The translations under genes and the position numbers were made by a program. Positions 7,934 to 17,156 of a stretch of 44,438 nt of DNA are shown one piece after another (position 1 is the stretch's first letter; each line of letters starts with the position of its first letter). This DNA is from a bacterium (GTDB taxonomy: Bacteria; Bacillota; Clostridia; Christensenellales; SUG1161): positions 1-44,438 of the forward strand of contig JAQXFY010000047.1 of NCBI GenBank assembly GCA_029006015.1, in the 5' to 3' direction. The notes under the pieces are model-generated. The model searched no databases. It saw only the letters and a list, made by a program, of their open reading frames with translations, and had not been told where the DNA came from.

Positions 7934-9547
7934 TTACTGCACGGCGTCGCACGCCTCCAGCAGGCGGATGTAATTTTGTTCAAATACTGCCACATCGGTT
8001 GTATAATCATCAAACGCGCGCAGCGCACCAAAGCAAATTTCCATCGCCTTGTCGTGATCGGCATCGTCGATCATATACAGCATCTCGCAATCCTCCGCAC
8101 CCGCGCGCATGCGCTCGGCGCGCACGCTCATCCACGGGCCGTTTTGGTTGCCCGGATAGCACATGTGCGTATCGCCCGCCGGCCAGAACAGGCCATCCGT
8201 ATCGGCGGGGGCGTTCATGTGATCGTAAATGCTTTCCCCTTCGGGCAGGGTGCGCCAGAAGTTAAAGCCCCAGTGCAAATAGCCCGACAGGTTAAACCGG
8301 TAGTTGCCCCAGTGCATCAACCGGGGGCGCAGCAGCTCCATATCCACGCAGCGGTTAAGCCATTTGCCGCCCGGCGCACAGCAGGTATAGCACCAGATCT
8401 GATCGCCCAGGAAGCGAAGCTCCTCCCACTGCTCCTGCCGCTGCTGGTAAATGCTGTTATAGGGCACCCAATAATCGGAAGCCCCGCGCAGCTCGGGGTG
8501 GACGATGGCATCAAACAGCGGAACGCCCGGCATAAACTTGCGAATGATGGCCGACAGCATGCGGTAATCTTCCGCCGTTTTCATGGTGGGTTCATCGCTG
8601 ACGTGCTGCACAGCCATGTCATACCAGCCATGCTCGCGCAAAAACGCCGCCCATTTGGGCAAGAACTGCGCCAGGAAGCGATAGGCTTCCGGCGAGGTGG
8701 CGTACAGTTTTTTGCCTTCCGGCCGGTAGAACAGCCAGATATTTTCATGCTGCTTATAGTTGCGCACGCCGATGTGCCCCAGCTCCAGCGTCTGGAAGCC
8801 GGCCTCCACCGCCATGCGGATAACGCGCTCGATCTTGGAAAAATCAAACTCATAAACCTGCCCGGGCATTTCCTTAATATCAATCGCGCCCAGGTTGATA
8901 ATCAAATGCGTCTGCCGCGTGCGCTGCATCAGGCGCATCAGCCTGCCGTAAAGCTCAAACCAGCGCTCGGAATAGGGCTCCAGATGATAATACTGGTTAA
9001 GCGCGCCTACGGAATACCAGTTGGTAATGGACAGGCGGTTTTTATCGGGCATCGTGGCCTTGTGCACCGTCAGCGTGGCCGGGAAGGCCACCGATTGGCT
9101 GCCCACCGAAACGGTAACGGTACCCTGATAGGTGCCGGGCACCGCATCCTTGGCCACCGGCCAGGCCAGATACAGCGCCGTGGTTTGCTTTTCCACCACA
9201 TTGCCGCCCTGGCTGAAGGGCTGCATGGCATCATACGCCCTAAAGGGCGCCTTGCGCGTGGTAAAGGAGGATACATCCTCCCCCTCCAGGGCCGAATACC
9301 CCGCCTTGCCGACGTTATGCTCCACCAGCACATCGATCAGCCGATAGCATTCCACCGGCCCAAGCTTGGTGATATCGCCCGAGGTTTCAACGGCGATCGC
9401 ATCCCCCGGTGTGGTAGCGGGGATATGCACCTGCACACTCAAATACCCGCCGCGCGGGGCATGCAGCACGATGCTGGTGCACGCCGATGGGTAGGTATCG
9501 ATATCGGGATACAACCACTCATTGGCACTGACGATACTGGCCTTCAT
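7934..9547 (-). CDS. DUF4091 / GH123-like glycoside hydrolase domain protein
   Basis: Protein of 537 aa resembling the DUF4091 family, related to GH123 beta-N-acetylgalactosaminidases. It has an N-terminal beta-sandwich (about 1-165, with 'VPGTYQGTVTVS') and a TIM-barrel catalytic part. The adjacent acidic pair in 'HVSDEP' (Asp318-Glu319) matches the Asp-Glu pair used by GH123 in substrate-assisted catalysis. Further family-like segments are 'DQIWCYTCCAPGG', 'NLSGYLHWGFNFW' and, near the end, 'RMRAGAEDCEMLYMI'. No signal peptide is visible, so it may act in the cytoplasm on imported oligosaccharides. The ATG at 9547 has GGGAGG 10 bases upstream; the ATG three codons earlier sits only one base after it. 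It is 53 bases downstream of the FG-GAP protein and may share its transcript. Confidence 0.75.
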   Translation of the reverse strand: MKASIVSANEWLYPDIDTYPSACTSIVLHAPRGGYLSVQVHIPATTPGDAIAVETSGDITKLGPVECYRLIDVLVEHNVGKAGYSALEGEDVSSFTTRKAPFRAYDAMQPFSQGGNVVEKQTTALYLAWPVAKDAVPGTYQGTVTVSVGSQSVAFPATLTVHKATMPDKNRLSITNWYSVGALNQYYHLEPYSERWFELYGRLMRLMQRTRQTHLIINLGAIDIKEMPGQVYEFDFSKIERVIRMAVEAGFQTLELGHIGVRNYKQHENIWLFYRPEGKKLYATSPEAYRFLAQFLPKWAAFLREHGWYDMAVQHVSDEPTMKTAEDYRMLSAIIRKFMPGVPLFDAIVHPELRGASDYWVPYNSIYQQRQEQWEELRFLGDQIWCYTCCAPGGKWLNRCVDMELLRPRLMHWGNYRFNLSGYLHWGFNFWRTLPEGESIYDHMNAPADTDGLFWPAGDTHMCYPGNQNGPWMSVRAERMRAGAEDCEMLYMIDDADHDKAMEICFGALRAFDDYTTDVAVFEQNYIRLLEACDAVQ

Positions 9548-9600
9548 GATAAACATTCCTCCCTTGTATTTCCTGCCGGCTTATGCCGGAAACGCGCAGA

Positions 9601-11016
9601 TCAATCGGATACCAGGATGATATCTTCCGGAAAAGAACCCGGGTTTTTAAGCCAACATACCGATAAAATGGGCATCACCCTTCGATACCCTATGCACACG
9701 GCCACCATATCCTGCCTGCCGTCGCCATCGATATCGGCGGCGCGCAGCAAGCCCCAATTTTCCCCCGTGGTAAACGGGATGGCGCCATCGCCCCATTTGA
9801 TGCCCAGCACCTCCAGGCCAAAATCGGGCAGGGCCTCAAGCGCCGGGTCAATGGCAAACAGCGCCGTACGGTTGGAAGGCAGGGTACGATCGCCCCCGTC
9901 CAGGCCGCCCAGCAGCTCCGCTGCACCATCGCCATCAATATCCGCGGCGATCATCGCGCCAGCAGCCCCCCGGGCAACCGGGTCCTTGGCCTGAATGGAC
10001 AGCTTAAAGCGCGGCGGCCACCCCTCCGTACGGGTAAACAGATATAAATACCCGCCCGCATGCAGCACAATATCCAGTGTGTCATCCCCATTGATATCGC
10101 AAATGGCGATGGCCTCCTGCGTGGTCAGCTCGCTGCCGACATATAGCTCCGTCATGGTATACCCGCCGCTGCCCTGGATGGCCAGCCATACCAGCGCCGG
10201 CGTACCCTTGCGGTTTTTTTCAACAAGGGCCACAACCTCCAGATAGCCGTCGCCATCAATATCGCCCACTTCCATCCGGCCGATGTCCCCCAGATCCTGG
10301 GCAACCTCCGTCAGCGTCCAGTTTTTGGGGGCGGCCTGCTTGGCGACGGAATCGGGCGGCGTCAACAGCCAAAGCACGGGGTTTTCGCCGTCCTTTGGCG
10401 TGCCGTAAAGCAAAATCTGGGTTTTTTGCAGGGATGTAAAATGCCCCGTTCGCATGGTTGTCCAGCTGCCCTCCGCCACCTGGGGGAAGGCAAGGGCCTG
10501 CCATACATCGCCCTTGCGTGCGCTGACGGGGCCCGGGTTTACAAGGGCCTGCAATCCGCCGCCCTGTCCACAGGCCGCCAGCAAATCGCAACGGCCATCG
10601 CCGTCGATATCCATGGCACCCAGGGCGCATGCGCCGGGCACCTGCTGGTTTACGTTTTGCCAGCTGCCGCCAGCCTGATCCAGGTTAAACGATAGCTGCA
10701 CCACGCCCTTATCCGGGTAAGCCACGGCGATATCGGGGCTTCCGCCATCCAGGTCACAGCACAGCACATCGCCGGCCTGCCCCAGCCGGCCAAGCGATAC
10801 CTGGTTCAGCGCCCACGTCTGCCCCCGGCCGCCAAGCTCCCTGGGCACATCGCGCGGGTACAGGCGGCTGTTTATCGCCATATCGGCGCCAAAGCAAAAC
10901 GCGATGCCAACCGCCAGCACCACCACGCCCAGCGCCAGGCACATGGGCCCTATCCAGGTATGCCTGCGGTATTTTTTCTTTTGTTCCGGCAACCAAACCC
11001 GGCGTGGGGAACGCAT
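9601..11016 (-). CDS. Membrane-anchored FG-GAP / VCBS repeat protein
   Basis: Protein of 471 aa with a basic N terminus (residues 1-20), one transmembrane segment (about 21-44, 'GPMCLALGVVVLAVGIAFCFG') and a large external part. The external part carries at least five Ca2+-loop-like repeats of the form DxDGDGxxD ('DIDGDGRCDLL', 'DIDGDGYLEVV', 'DINGDDTLDIV', 'DIDGDGAAELL', 'DIDGDGRQDMV'), which predicts an integrin-alpha-like beta-propeller. Such propellers usually bind ligands or proteins; no enzymatic residues are evident. The ATG lies three bases after the stop of the DUF6062 gene, so the two genes are translationally coupled. Its role is unknown. Its place in the rpoD transcription unit is unusual for a surface-type protein. 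Confidence 0.75.
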   Translation of the reverse strand: MRSPRRVWLPEQKKKYRRHTWIGPMCLALGVVVLAVGIAFCFGADMAINSRLYPRDVPRELGGRGQTWALNQVSLGRLGQAGDVLCCDLDGGSPDIAVAYPDKGVVQLSFNLDQAGGSWQNVNQQVPGACALGAMDIDGDGRCDLLAACGQGGGLQALVNPGPVSARKGDVWQALAFPQVAEGSWTTMRTGHFTSLQKTQILLYGTPKDGENPVLWLLTPPDSVAKQAAPKNWTLTEVAQDLGDIGRMEVGDIDGDGYLEVVALVEKNRKGTPALVWLAIQGSGGYTMTELYVGSELTTQEAIAICDINGDDTLDIVLHAGGYLYLFTRTEGWPPRFKLSIQAKDPVARGAAGAMIAADIDGDGAAELLGGLDGGDRTLPSNRTALFAIDPALEALPDFGLEVLGIKWGDGAIPFTTGENWGLLRAADIDGDGRQDMVAVCIGYRRVMPILSVCWLKNPGSFPEDIILVSD

Positions 11017-11019
11017 GGG

Positions 11020-11790
11020 CTAACTCTCCCCCAATACACCGCCGCGCAGGGCGTTGAGCGTGCGGGGCACCGCATCGCGCGAGGCGGAAAAATCCTTGCC
11101 GGCGTTGACATAATCAAATTGCTGGGTATAGCCGTATAACTCATCGGACAAGCGGTGCAGATGGGCTTTTTCGATGGTAATCAGCGTGGTTAAAAAATCC
11201 TCCAGCCGGCGGCCGTGAAGATGCTGCGGGGCGCGATCCAGCACAATGGCAAAATGCGGCAGGCAAAAGCCGCTGCTTTCGGCAAAAGCCTTGCGGAAAT
11301 CGCTTTCGTTTTCGTACATGCACATCAGCGTATACACATAGCGGCCCAGCGTTTCCTCCAGGCGCTCGCAGATGATGCACGTTTTTCCCGGATCGGCCGT
11401 TGCTTCCTTCAGGCGGTTCAACGCCTGGGGCAACGCCCCGTTTTTGTTGGCCTTGGCCAGCACCCCGCTGTCAAACAAACCGACGCCGCGGCGCACGGCA
11501 CCCAGCGCGCCGTCCAGCCTTTTATCCAAATCCTTCAGGGTTTCCCCCAAATGGGTATGCGCCATCAGCGCCACGCCCAGGCGGTTGCGCTGGGCGTACA
11601 GCAGCCCGAAATGGTGGCGGCAAAAGCCCTTTTGGTTAACCTCAATGCGCACATCGGGTTCCATGACCGAGCCGCCCAAAAAGTTATCCACATAGCTTTT
11701 TTCCGCCCGGTCCATCAGCCGGCACAGCGGGCAGGGCGCTTTTTCCTTATAAGCATCCCATACCGGGATGGTATCCAGATGGTAGCGCAT
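11020..11790 (-). CDS. DUF6062 family protein, putative zinc binding
   Basis: Cytoplasmic protein of 256 aa that I recognise as DUF6062-like, a family of unknown function found in Clostridia. Cys/His pairs suggest metal binding: 'CPLC' (Cys20, Cys23), 'CRHHFGLLYAQRN' about 35 residues later, 'CIICERLEETLGRY' in the middle, and 'CLPHFAIVLD'. The pattern of two CxxC-CxxH-like halves suggests an internal duplication. It starts 14 bases after rpoD ends and touches the next gene, so it is co-transcribed with both. A link to transcription or envelope stress would be speculation. Confidence 0.7.
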   Translation of the reverse strand: MRYHLDTIPVWDAYKEKAPCPLCRLMDRAEKSYVDNFLGGSVMEPDVRIEVNQKGFCRHHFGLLYAQRNRLGVALMAHTHLGETLKDLDKRLDGALGAVRRGVGLFDSGVLAKANKNGALPQALNRLKEATADPGKTCIICERLEETLGRYVYTLMCMYENESDFRKAFAESSGFCLPHFAIVLDRAPQHLHGRRLEDFLTTLITIEKAHLHRLSDELYGYTQQFDYVNAGKDFSASRDAVPRTLNALRGGVLGES

Positions 11791-11804
11791 TATCCGGCCC
11801 CCTT

Positions 11805-12902
11805 TTATTCGACAAAATCCTTCAGCCGTTTGCTGCGGCTGGGGTGGCGCATCTTGCGAAGCGCCTTATTTTCGATCTGGCGGATACGCTCGCGCGTAAC
11901 GTTAAAGGCCTTGCCCACTTCCTCCAGCGTGCGGTTGCGGCCATCCTTAAGGCCAAAGCGCAGCATGAGAACCATCTGCTCGCGCTCGGTCAGGGTTAAA
12001 AGCGTGCGCTGCAATTCCTCGCGCATCATGGCGTTGGCGGCGGCATCATCGGGCGCCTGGGCATCGTCATCGGGAATAAAATCGCCCAGATGGCTGTCTT
12101 CTTCCTCGCCGATGGGCTTTTCAAGCGAAACCGGCTCCTGCGCAATTTTGAGGATATCCAGCACCTTTTCCTCGCTGACCCCCATCTCCGCGGCGATTTC
12201 CTCTGCCGTGGGATCGCGCCCCAGGTCCTGCAGCAGCTGGCGCTGCACGCGGATCAGCTTATTGATGGTTTCCACCATATGAACGGGAATGCGGATGGTG
12301 CGCGCCTGATCGGCGATGGCGCGGGTAATGGCCTGGCGGATCCACCAGGTGGCGTAGGTGGAAAATTTATAGCCCTTTGTATAATCAAATTTTTCCACCG
12401 CCTTGAGCAGGCCCATATTGCCTTCCTGGATCAGATCCAGAAACTGCATGCCGCGGCCGACATAGCGTTTGGCGATGGACACCACCAGGCGCAGGTTGGC
12501 TTCGGCCAGCTTTTTCTTGGCGCGCTCATCCCCATCAGCCATGCGCTTGGCGATATCGATCTCCTCCTCCGGCGTAAGCAGGGGCACTTTGCCGATTTCC
12601 TTCAGGTACATGCGCACCGGGTCATCGATGGCAATGCCCTCGGGCAGGGCGATTTCGATATTATCCTCCGTCAGCGGCTCGGCGGATACTTCCTTTTCGA
12701 TCTCATAATCGATAACGTTAATGCCGCTTTTTTCAAACGCAACGTAGATTTCCTCGATCTGATCGGAATCCAGCGGCAGCTTGGCAAGGGCATCCGCCAC
12801 TTCGCGGTTGGTCAGCACGCCGTTTTTGCGCTTGCCGCGGTTAATAAGTTCGTTTACGATATCCTGAAAGCTGCCGGATGGGTTCTGGGTTTGTTGTGCC
12901 AA
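11805..12902 (-). CDS. rpoD: RNA polymerase primary sigma factor (sigma-A / RpoD)
   Basis: Housekeeping sigma factor of 365 aa. Region 1.1-like N terminus (about 1-80), then '[21 protein letters not shown]' (region 1.2), '[27 protein letters not shown]' and '[14 protein letters not shown]' (regions 2.1-2.4, -10 recognition), '[10 protein letters not shown]' (3.0), and '[18 protein letters not shown]' (region 4.2, -35 recognition). The length matches Bacillus SigA. I place the start at TTG 12902, eight bases after AAAGGAG; the GTG three codons earlier overlaps that ribosome site. It is third in dgt - dnaG - rpoD, an order conserved in Firmicutes, and is followed by DUF6062 after 14 bases. Confidence 0.96.
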   Translation of the reverse strand: MAQQTQNPSGSFQDIVNELINRGKRKNGVLTNREVADALAKLPLDSDQIEEIYVAFEKSGINVIDYEIEKEVSAEPLTEDNIEIALPEGIAIDDPVRMYLKEIGKVPLLTPEEEIDIAKRMADGDERAKKKLAEANLRLVVSIAKRYVGRGMQFLDLIQEGNMGLLKAVEKFDYTKGYKFSTYATWWIRQAITRAIADQARTIRIPVHMVETINKLIRVQRQLLQDLGRDPTAEEIAAEMGVSEEKVLDILKIAQEPVSLEKPIGEEEDSHLGDFIPDDDAQAPDDAAANAMMREELQRTLLTLTEREQMVLMLRFGLKDGRNRTLEEVGKAFNVTRERIRQIENKALRKMRHPSRSKRLKDFVE

Positions 12903-12940
12903 ATTGGTCACTCCTTTGTAAGGGTAAGCCCGGGCTGTGC

Positions 12941-14710
12941 CTAGGCCTTATACTGCCGGTAGAGCATCTGTATGCGCTCTAATATCTCAAGGCGCTGCGC
13001 CTCTGTCAGCGCGCCTTGCTGCAGCCTGTTTTCCAACTGCCCGATCTGCCTTTCAACGCCTGCCTTGCGCACGGCGGCAACCAAATCCGCCGTCAGTCGG
13101 GCGCGGTCGCCCGGCATATCCCGCATAAAAAGGCCAAGGGCGATCTTTTTGTCTCCTTCCGCCATATCGGAAACGGCATCCGTCACGCTAAGGGCTGCCT
13201 TTTTACGCTTTTCAAACAACGCCCGGCATACGGGGTGGGAAAAATCCTCGCCTTGCAGGCCGGCGACGGCTTGCTCGGCTGCCGGCCCGCCCTCGTATAA
13301 AAGGGCGATCAGCTCGCCCTCCGCCTTGGGCACAGGCTCGGCATTTTCCTGTACGTGGGCGGTATCCGCACCGGCCGGTTTGGGCCTGGCTACCGTGATG
13401 CGGTGCCGCTTTAAGGCCTGCTCCACCTCCGCATACAGGCTGTCTGCGGAAAAACCGGTTTCCAGCTGCAGCCGCTCCATCCAGCGTTTAAGGTGCTCCT
13501 CCCGCTCGATGGGGCTTTGGATGGCTGCCAGCAGATCGGCACAGGCCACGGCAAACTGCGCCCGGCCCTGGGAGGTGGACATATCCGATGCTTCCCGCGC
13601 CAGCAGCATGCGAAAATCCGGCACCGTCAGGGCATTTTTCATTTCCCGCTCGAAAGCGGCGGCTCCGCCCTGGCGAACGACGTCATCCGGATCCCGGTTA
13701 TCGGAAATGCGCAGCACGCGCACGCTAAGGCCCTGGCGCTCCAGCGTTTCAAAGCTGCGAAGCGCCGCTTTGACGCCGGCCGCATCGCCATCAAAGCAAA
13801 CATATACCTCTTTAACATAGCGCTTGATCAGCCGGGCATGATCCTCCCCAAAGGCCGTTCCCAGCGCGGCGACAGCCTGCGTGATGCCGGCCTGGTGCAG
13901 CGACACCACATCCATATAGCCTTCCACCAGGATAAGGTAGGGCAGCTTTTTATCCCGCGCCGCCAGGTTAAGGCCAAACAGGCATTTGTGCTTATCAAAT
14001 ACCGGCGTGGCAGGGGAATTAAGGTATTTGGGCGAGCCCTGGCCAAGCACACGCCCGCCAAAGCCCACCACCTGGCCGCGCGGCTCGATAATGGGGAACA
14101 TAACGCGCCCGCGAAACAAATCAAACAGGCCTTTTTCCCCCTGCTGGGCAAGGCCGGCCGTTTTAAGGGTTTCGGGGCGGATATGGTGACGGGCGGCTTC
14201 TTTTATCAGGCCATCCCATCCCTTGGGCGCATAGCCCAGGCCAAAGCGGCGGATGATGCCATCCGACAGGCCCCGGCTGCGCAGATAGGCCAGGCCTTCC
14301 TTACCTTCCGGTGAAAAAAGCGTGCTAAAATAATAGCGCCCCGCCATGCGGTTGGCCTCATACACACTTTCGCGTGCCTGACGGCGTGCCCGCCAGGCTT
14401 CATCATCGGTTTCGGGCATGGGCAGGCCCGCGCGCTCCGCCAGGCGCTCCAGCGCGGCAGGAAAATCCAGCTTTTCCATTTGCATAACAAAGCCAATGAC
14501 ATCCCCTCCCGCCCCGCAGCCAAAGCATTTAAAAAACTGCTGCTGGGGTTCCACATAAAAGGAAGGCTCGCTATCCTGGTGCAGGGGGCATACGCCCTTT
14601 AGCCTGCGCCCGACAGGCTTTAACACAACGCCATATTCACGAATGACCGCGGCCAGATCGTTGCGCAGCTTGACTTCGGCGATAAACTTGTCATCCACAA
14701 AACCCGCCAT
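12941..14710 (-). CDS. dnaG: DNA primase
   Basis: Replicative primase of 589 aa that makes RNA primers at the fork with DnaB helicase. The N-terminal CHC2 zinc finger is visible (Cys41, His44, Cys62, Cys65 in 'CPLH' and 'CFGC'), followed by the catalytic core. The TOPRIM acidic residues are in '[15 protein letters not shown]' and '[16 protein letters not shown]'. The C-terminal helicase-binding domain occupies about the last 150 residues. The ATG at 14710 has GGGAGGTG six bases upstream; a longer frame lacks such a site. It lies 38 bases before rpoD and 81 bases after dgt. Confidence 0.96.
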   Translation of the reverse strand: MAGFVDDKFIAEVKLRNDLAAVIREYGVVLKPVGRRLKGVCPLHQDSEPSFYVEPQQQFFKCFGCGAGGDVIGFVMQMEKLDFPAALERLAERAGLPMPETDDEAWRARRQARESVYEANRMAGRYYFSTLFSPEGKEGLAYLRSRGLSDGIIRRFGLGYAPKGWDGLIKEAARHHIRPETLKTAGLAQQGEKGLFDLFRGRVMFPIIEPRGQVVGFGGRVLGQGSPKYLNSPATPVFDKHKCLFGLNLAARDKKLPYLILVEGYMDVVSLHQAGITQAVAALGTAFGEDHARLIKRYVKEVYVCFDGDAAGVKAALRSFETLERQGLSVRVLRISDNRDPDDVVRQGGAAAFEREMKNALTVPDFRMLLAREASDMSTSQGRAQFAVACADLLAAIQSPIEREEHLKRWMERLQLETGFSADSLYAEVEQALKRHRITVARPKPAGADTAHVQENAEPVPKAEGELIALLYEGGPAAEQAVAGLQGEDFSHPVCRALFEKRKKAALSVTDAVSDMAEGDKKIALGLFMRDMPGDRARLTADLVAAVRKAGVERQIGQLENRLQQGALTEAQRLEILERIQMLYRQYKA

Positions 14711-14791
14711 GCCGCACCTCCCTAACCGCACATATTCTCTTTATACGACACAAAACCCATTTTCCCTTTATTTTGGCCCCTCCAATTTGGC

Positions 14792-15793
14792 TTAATCCGC
14801 ATAGGGCGTTGGCATAAACAGCGCGCGATACTGCCGCAGGGCATAGCCATCGCTCATCCCCGCCACATAATCGCATATCAGCACCTCCAGCGGGGCCTGC
14901 ATGCGGCGATGCCACGCGCCATCGCTCATTTCATTGGGGTGTTCCAGATAGTATGCAAAAAGATGGCTCATGACATGCGCAGCGCGCTCTTCTTCCTTGG
15001 GATCGATGGTATATCGATAAACGTTTTCAAACAAAAACTGCCTAAGCTGCAGGGTAGCCTCGCCGATTTGATCGCTCATGGCCACATAGGGCTTATCCTG
15101 GGAATGCCGCATGATATCCCAAATCATATTTTCGATGCGCTGGCCGTGGGTTTGCCCAAGCACCTCCAGCAGATGGCGGGGCAGCTGATCGGGCGACAGT
15201 TTGCCGCCGCGGATGGCATCATCGATATCGTGGTTGATATAGGCGATGCGGTCGGCCAGCGAAACGCATGCCCCCTCCAGCGTGGCGGGGTGGCCCGACA
15301 TGGTATGCTGGGCAATGCCATCGCGCACCTCCCAGGTTAAATTCAGCCCCTCCCCCTGGTTTTCAAGCACCTCCACCACCCGGAGGGACTGCTCGCTATG
15401 GCGAAAGCCGCCCGGCATCAGCGCGTTTAACGTGCGCTCCCCGGTATGCCCAAAGGGGGTGTGCCCCAGATCATGCCCCAGGGCAATGGCCTCGGTCAAA
15501 TCCTCATTCAACCGCAGGCAGCGCGCCAGCGTGCGGGCAATCTGGGATACCTCCATGGTATGGGTCAGCCGCGTGCGGTAGTGATCCCCTTCCGGGGATA
15601 AAAACATCTGCGTTTTATGCATCAGGCGGCGAAAGGATTTGCTGTGCACGATGCGATCGCGGTCGCGCTGGAAGGGGGTACGCATATCGCAGGGGGAAAT
15701 CGGCTTTTCCCTGCCGCGCGTATCTGCGCTTTGGGTGGCATAGGGTGACAAATAGTACTTTTCATGTTGTTGCAATGCTTCCCGGATGGTCAT
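14792..15793 (-). CDS. dgt: dGTP triphosphohydrolase-like HD-domain protein
   Basis: Cytoplasmic HD-domain enzyme of 333 aa. The family splits dNTPs (classically dGTP) into nucleoside and triphosphate, trimming the dNTP pool. The metal site is clear: His78 in 'RLTHTMEV', His107-Asp108 in 'GHDLGH', and 'GHTGE' just after; 'RDRDRIVHSKSFRRL' is the N-terminal family motif. The start at 15793 agrees with the typical beginning 'MTIREALQQHEK..LSPYA' and has a GGAAGGGAAGGG ribosome site. An in-frame ATG at 15859 gives 22 extra residues but has no clear site. First gene of the dgt - dnaG - rpoD unit. Confidence 0.92.
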   Translation of the reverse strand: MTIREALQQHEKYYLSPYATQSADTRGREKPISPCDMRTPFQRDRDRIVHSKSFRRLMHKTQMFLSPEGDHYRTRLTHTMEVSQIARTLARCLRLNEDLTEAIALGHDLGHTPFGHTGERTLNALMPGGFRHSEQSLRVVEVLENQGEGLNLTWEVRDGIAQHTMSGHPATLEGACVSLADRIAYINHDIDDAIRGGKLSPDQLPRHLLEVLGQTHGQRIENMIWDIMRHSQDKPYVAMSDQIGEATLQLRQFLFENVYRYTIDPKEEERAAHVMSHLFAYYLEHPNEMSDGAWHRRMQAPLEVLICDYVAGMSDGYALRQYRALFMPTPYAD

Positions 15794-16289
15794 AACCCTT
15801 CCCTTCCTTTCTTTCCAATATCCATACGCCGCCCAGGCAAATAATTCCTTTTTATCCATAAAAATCAGCCCAAAAACGGCCCATAACTACCCCATTTGCC
15901 CTATCGGGCCAGGGTTTCCCCTATTGGAAAGATGCCTACAACAAAATAGCCGCCTTTACGGTCAACGCCGGCTATTGGAAAACCCTGGCGGCATGCGGCC
16001 CGGCCAATTCCTTTCCCACGGATGGCCCGGGCCGGCTTTGCGCGGCGCTAAAAGACTATTTTAAAGTGGATACAGGCCTTGCATGACCTACTGCCCCCTG
16101 ATAGCCGGTGATGGCTTCCGGCATTTGCTGGAGCTAGCCGCCCCAAGCATTTGCGCCATCATTTTGCCTGCATCTAAAAAGCGCAGGGCCAATGCCTGCG
16201 CTTTGGTTGATTCAGCGATATGGATATTTTGTTTGAGCGAACGCCGGGCCTTCCTGCCAAACTTCCGGCTTTGTTAAAAAACACCGGGC
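15794..16289. other. Intergenic region between dgt and sigG with an open frame lacking a start
   Basis: About 500 bases separate the 5' end of dgt from the 3' end of sigG. It should contain the dgt promoter (none assigned with confidence) and holds the sigG terminator at 16174-16204. On the plus strand 15862-16086 is open for 74 codons with a protein-like composition ('PYWKDAYNKIAAF', 'AGYWKTLAACG', 'LKDYFKVDTGLA'), but it has no usable start codon and no ribosome site. It could be the decayed 3' end of a lost gene. I do not recognise a family. Confidence 0.35.
16174..16204 (-). terminator. Terminator of sigG
   Basis: Stem AAAGCGCAGG / CCTGCGCTTT with a 7-base loop. On the minus strand it runs into TTTTTAGATG. 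It lies about 85 bases downstream of the sigG stop. Confidence 0.68.
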
Positions 16290-17060
16290 CTATATCTGCT
16301 TTCGGATGCGCAGCAGCGCGCCCTTTTCCAGCCGGGACACCTGCGCCTGGGAGATGCCGATTTCCTGGGCTACCTCCATTTGGGTGCGGCCATCAAAAAA
16401 GCGCATTTTGATAATCTTCTGCTCCCGCTGGGGCAGGGCGGACATGGCCTGGTTTAAAGCGATATCCTCCACCCACTGCTGCTCCATCTCGCCGGGCTGC
16501 TGGATCTGGTCCATCAAAAGCAAATCCTCCCCGCCGTCGTTTCCAAGCGGCTCCTGCAAGGAAAGCGGATCCTGTATGGCCTCCAGCGCGGCGGCAACCT
16601 CCTCCGCGGGCAGGTCCAACTCCCTGGCGATTTCAAGCACGCCGGGTTCCTCGCCCCTTTCGCGGGTCAAACGCTCCCGCGTTTGCATGGCCTTGTAGGC
16701 CAGATCGCGCAGCGAGCGGCTGACGCGCAGGGCATTATTATCGCGCAGAAAGCGGCGGATCTCCCCGATGATCATGGGCACGGCATAGGTGGAAAAGCGC
16801 ACGTTCATACGGGTATCAAAATTATCGATGGATTTCATCAACCCAATGCAGCCCACCTGGAACAGGTCATCCGCCGCCTCTCCCCGGTTGGCAAAGCGCT
16901 GAATGACGCTAAGCACCAGGCGCAGGTTGCCCTCGATCAACTCCTGGCGCGCGGCCCGACTTTTTTCAAATTGCACCTTTTTCAGCAATTCATCCATTTT
17001 TTGATTGGGGATGACAGGCAGCTGGGAGGTATCTACGCCGCACAGGTCCACCTTTTGCAT
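16290..17060 (-). CDS. sigG: Sporulation sigma factor sigma-G
   Basis: Forespore-specific sigma factor of 256 aa that directs late forespore genes such as small acid-soluble proteins. The N terminus 'KVDLCGVDTSQLPVIPNQKM' is the diagnostic SigG opening and distinguishes it from SigF. Region 2 reads 'NLRLVLSVIQRFANRGEAADDLFQVGCIGLMKSIDNFD' and 'RFSTYAVPMIIGEIRRFLRDN'; region 4 is 'QMEVAQEIGISQAQVSRLEKGAL'. The start at 17060 has AAGGGGG in place. It follows sigE by 96 bases, as in Bacillus and most Clostridia, and can be read from an upstream transcript or from its own late promoter. Confidence 0.95.
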   Translation of the reverse strand: MQKVDLCGVDTSQLPVIPNQKMDELLKKVQFEKSRAARQELIEGNLRLVLSVIQRFANRGEAADDLFQVGCIGLMKSIDNFDTRMNVRFSTYAVPMIIGEIRRFLRDNNALRVSRSLRDLAYKAMQTRERLTRERGEEPGVLEIARELDLPAEEVAAALEAIQDPLSLQEPLGNDGGEDLLLMDQIQQPGEMEQQWVEDIALNQAMSALPQREQKIIKMRFFDGRTQMEVAQEIGISQAQVSRLEKGALLRIRKQI

Positions 17061-17091
17061 GTTGTTGGCCCCCTTTTGCTTTTGTACCCTT

Positions 17092-17121
17092 TAAGCTGAG
17101 CGGGGGCGCGCGCGGTTATAC
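17092..17121 (-). promoter_or_regulatory. Possible sigma-G type promoter before sigG
   Basis: On the minus strand GTATA is followed after 18 bases by CAGCTTA, 31 bases before the sigG start codon. This resembles the forespore sigma-G consensus (-35 G-ATA type, -10 CAnnnTA) and would fit autoregulation. The match is partial. Confidence 0.3.
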
Positions 17122-17156
17122 ATACCTCCAGCGTCGATTTATTGCCTTTTATGCGT

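Noticed and set aside
7466-9994. 842-codon open frame on the plus strand
   Set aside because: It lies antisense to the DUF4091 gene and overlaps the MttB-family gene and the terminator at 7881-7913; composition is His/Arg/Gly-rich as expected of an antisense shadow in GC-rich DNA.
16083-16277. 64-codon plus-strand frame beginning at an ATGA overlap
   Set aside because: It runs through the sigG terminator hairpin and lacks a ribosome site; the overlap with the start-less frame is probably chance.
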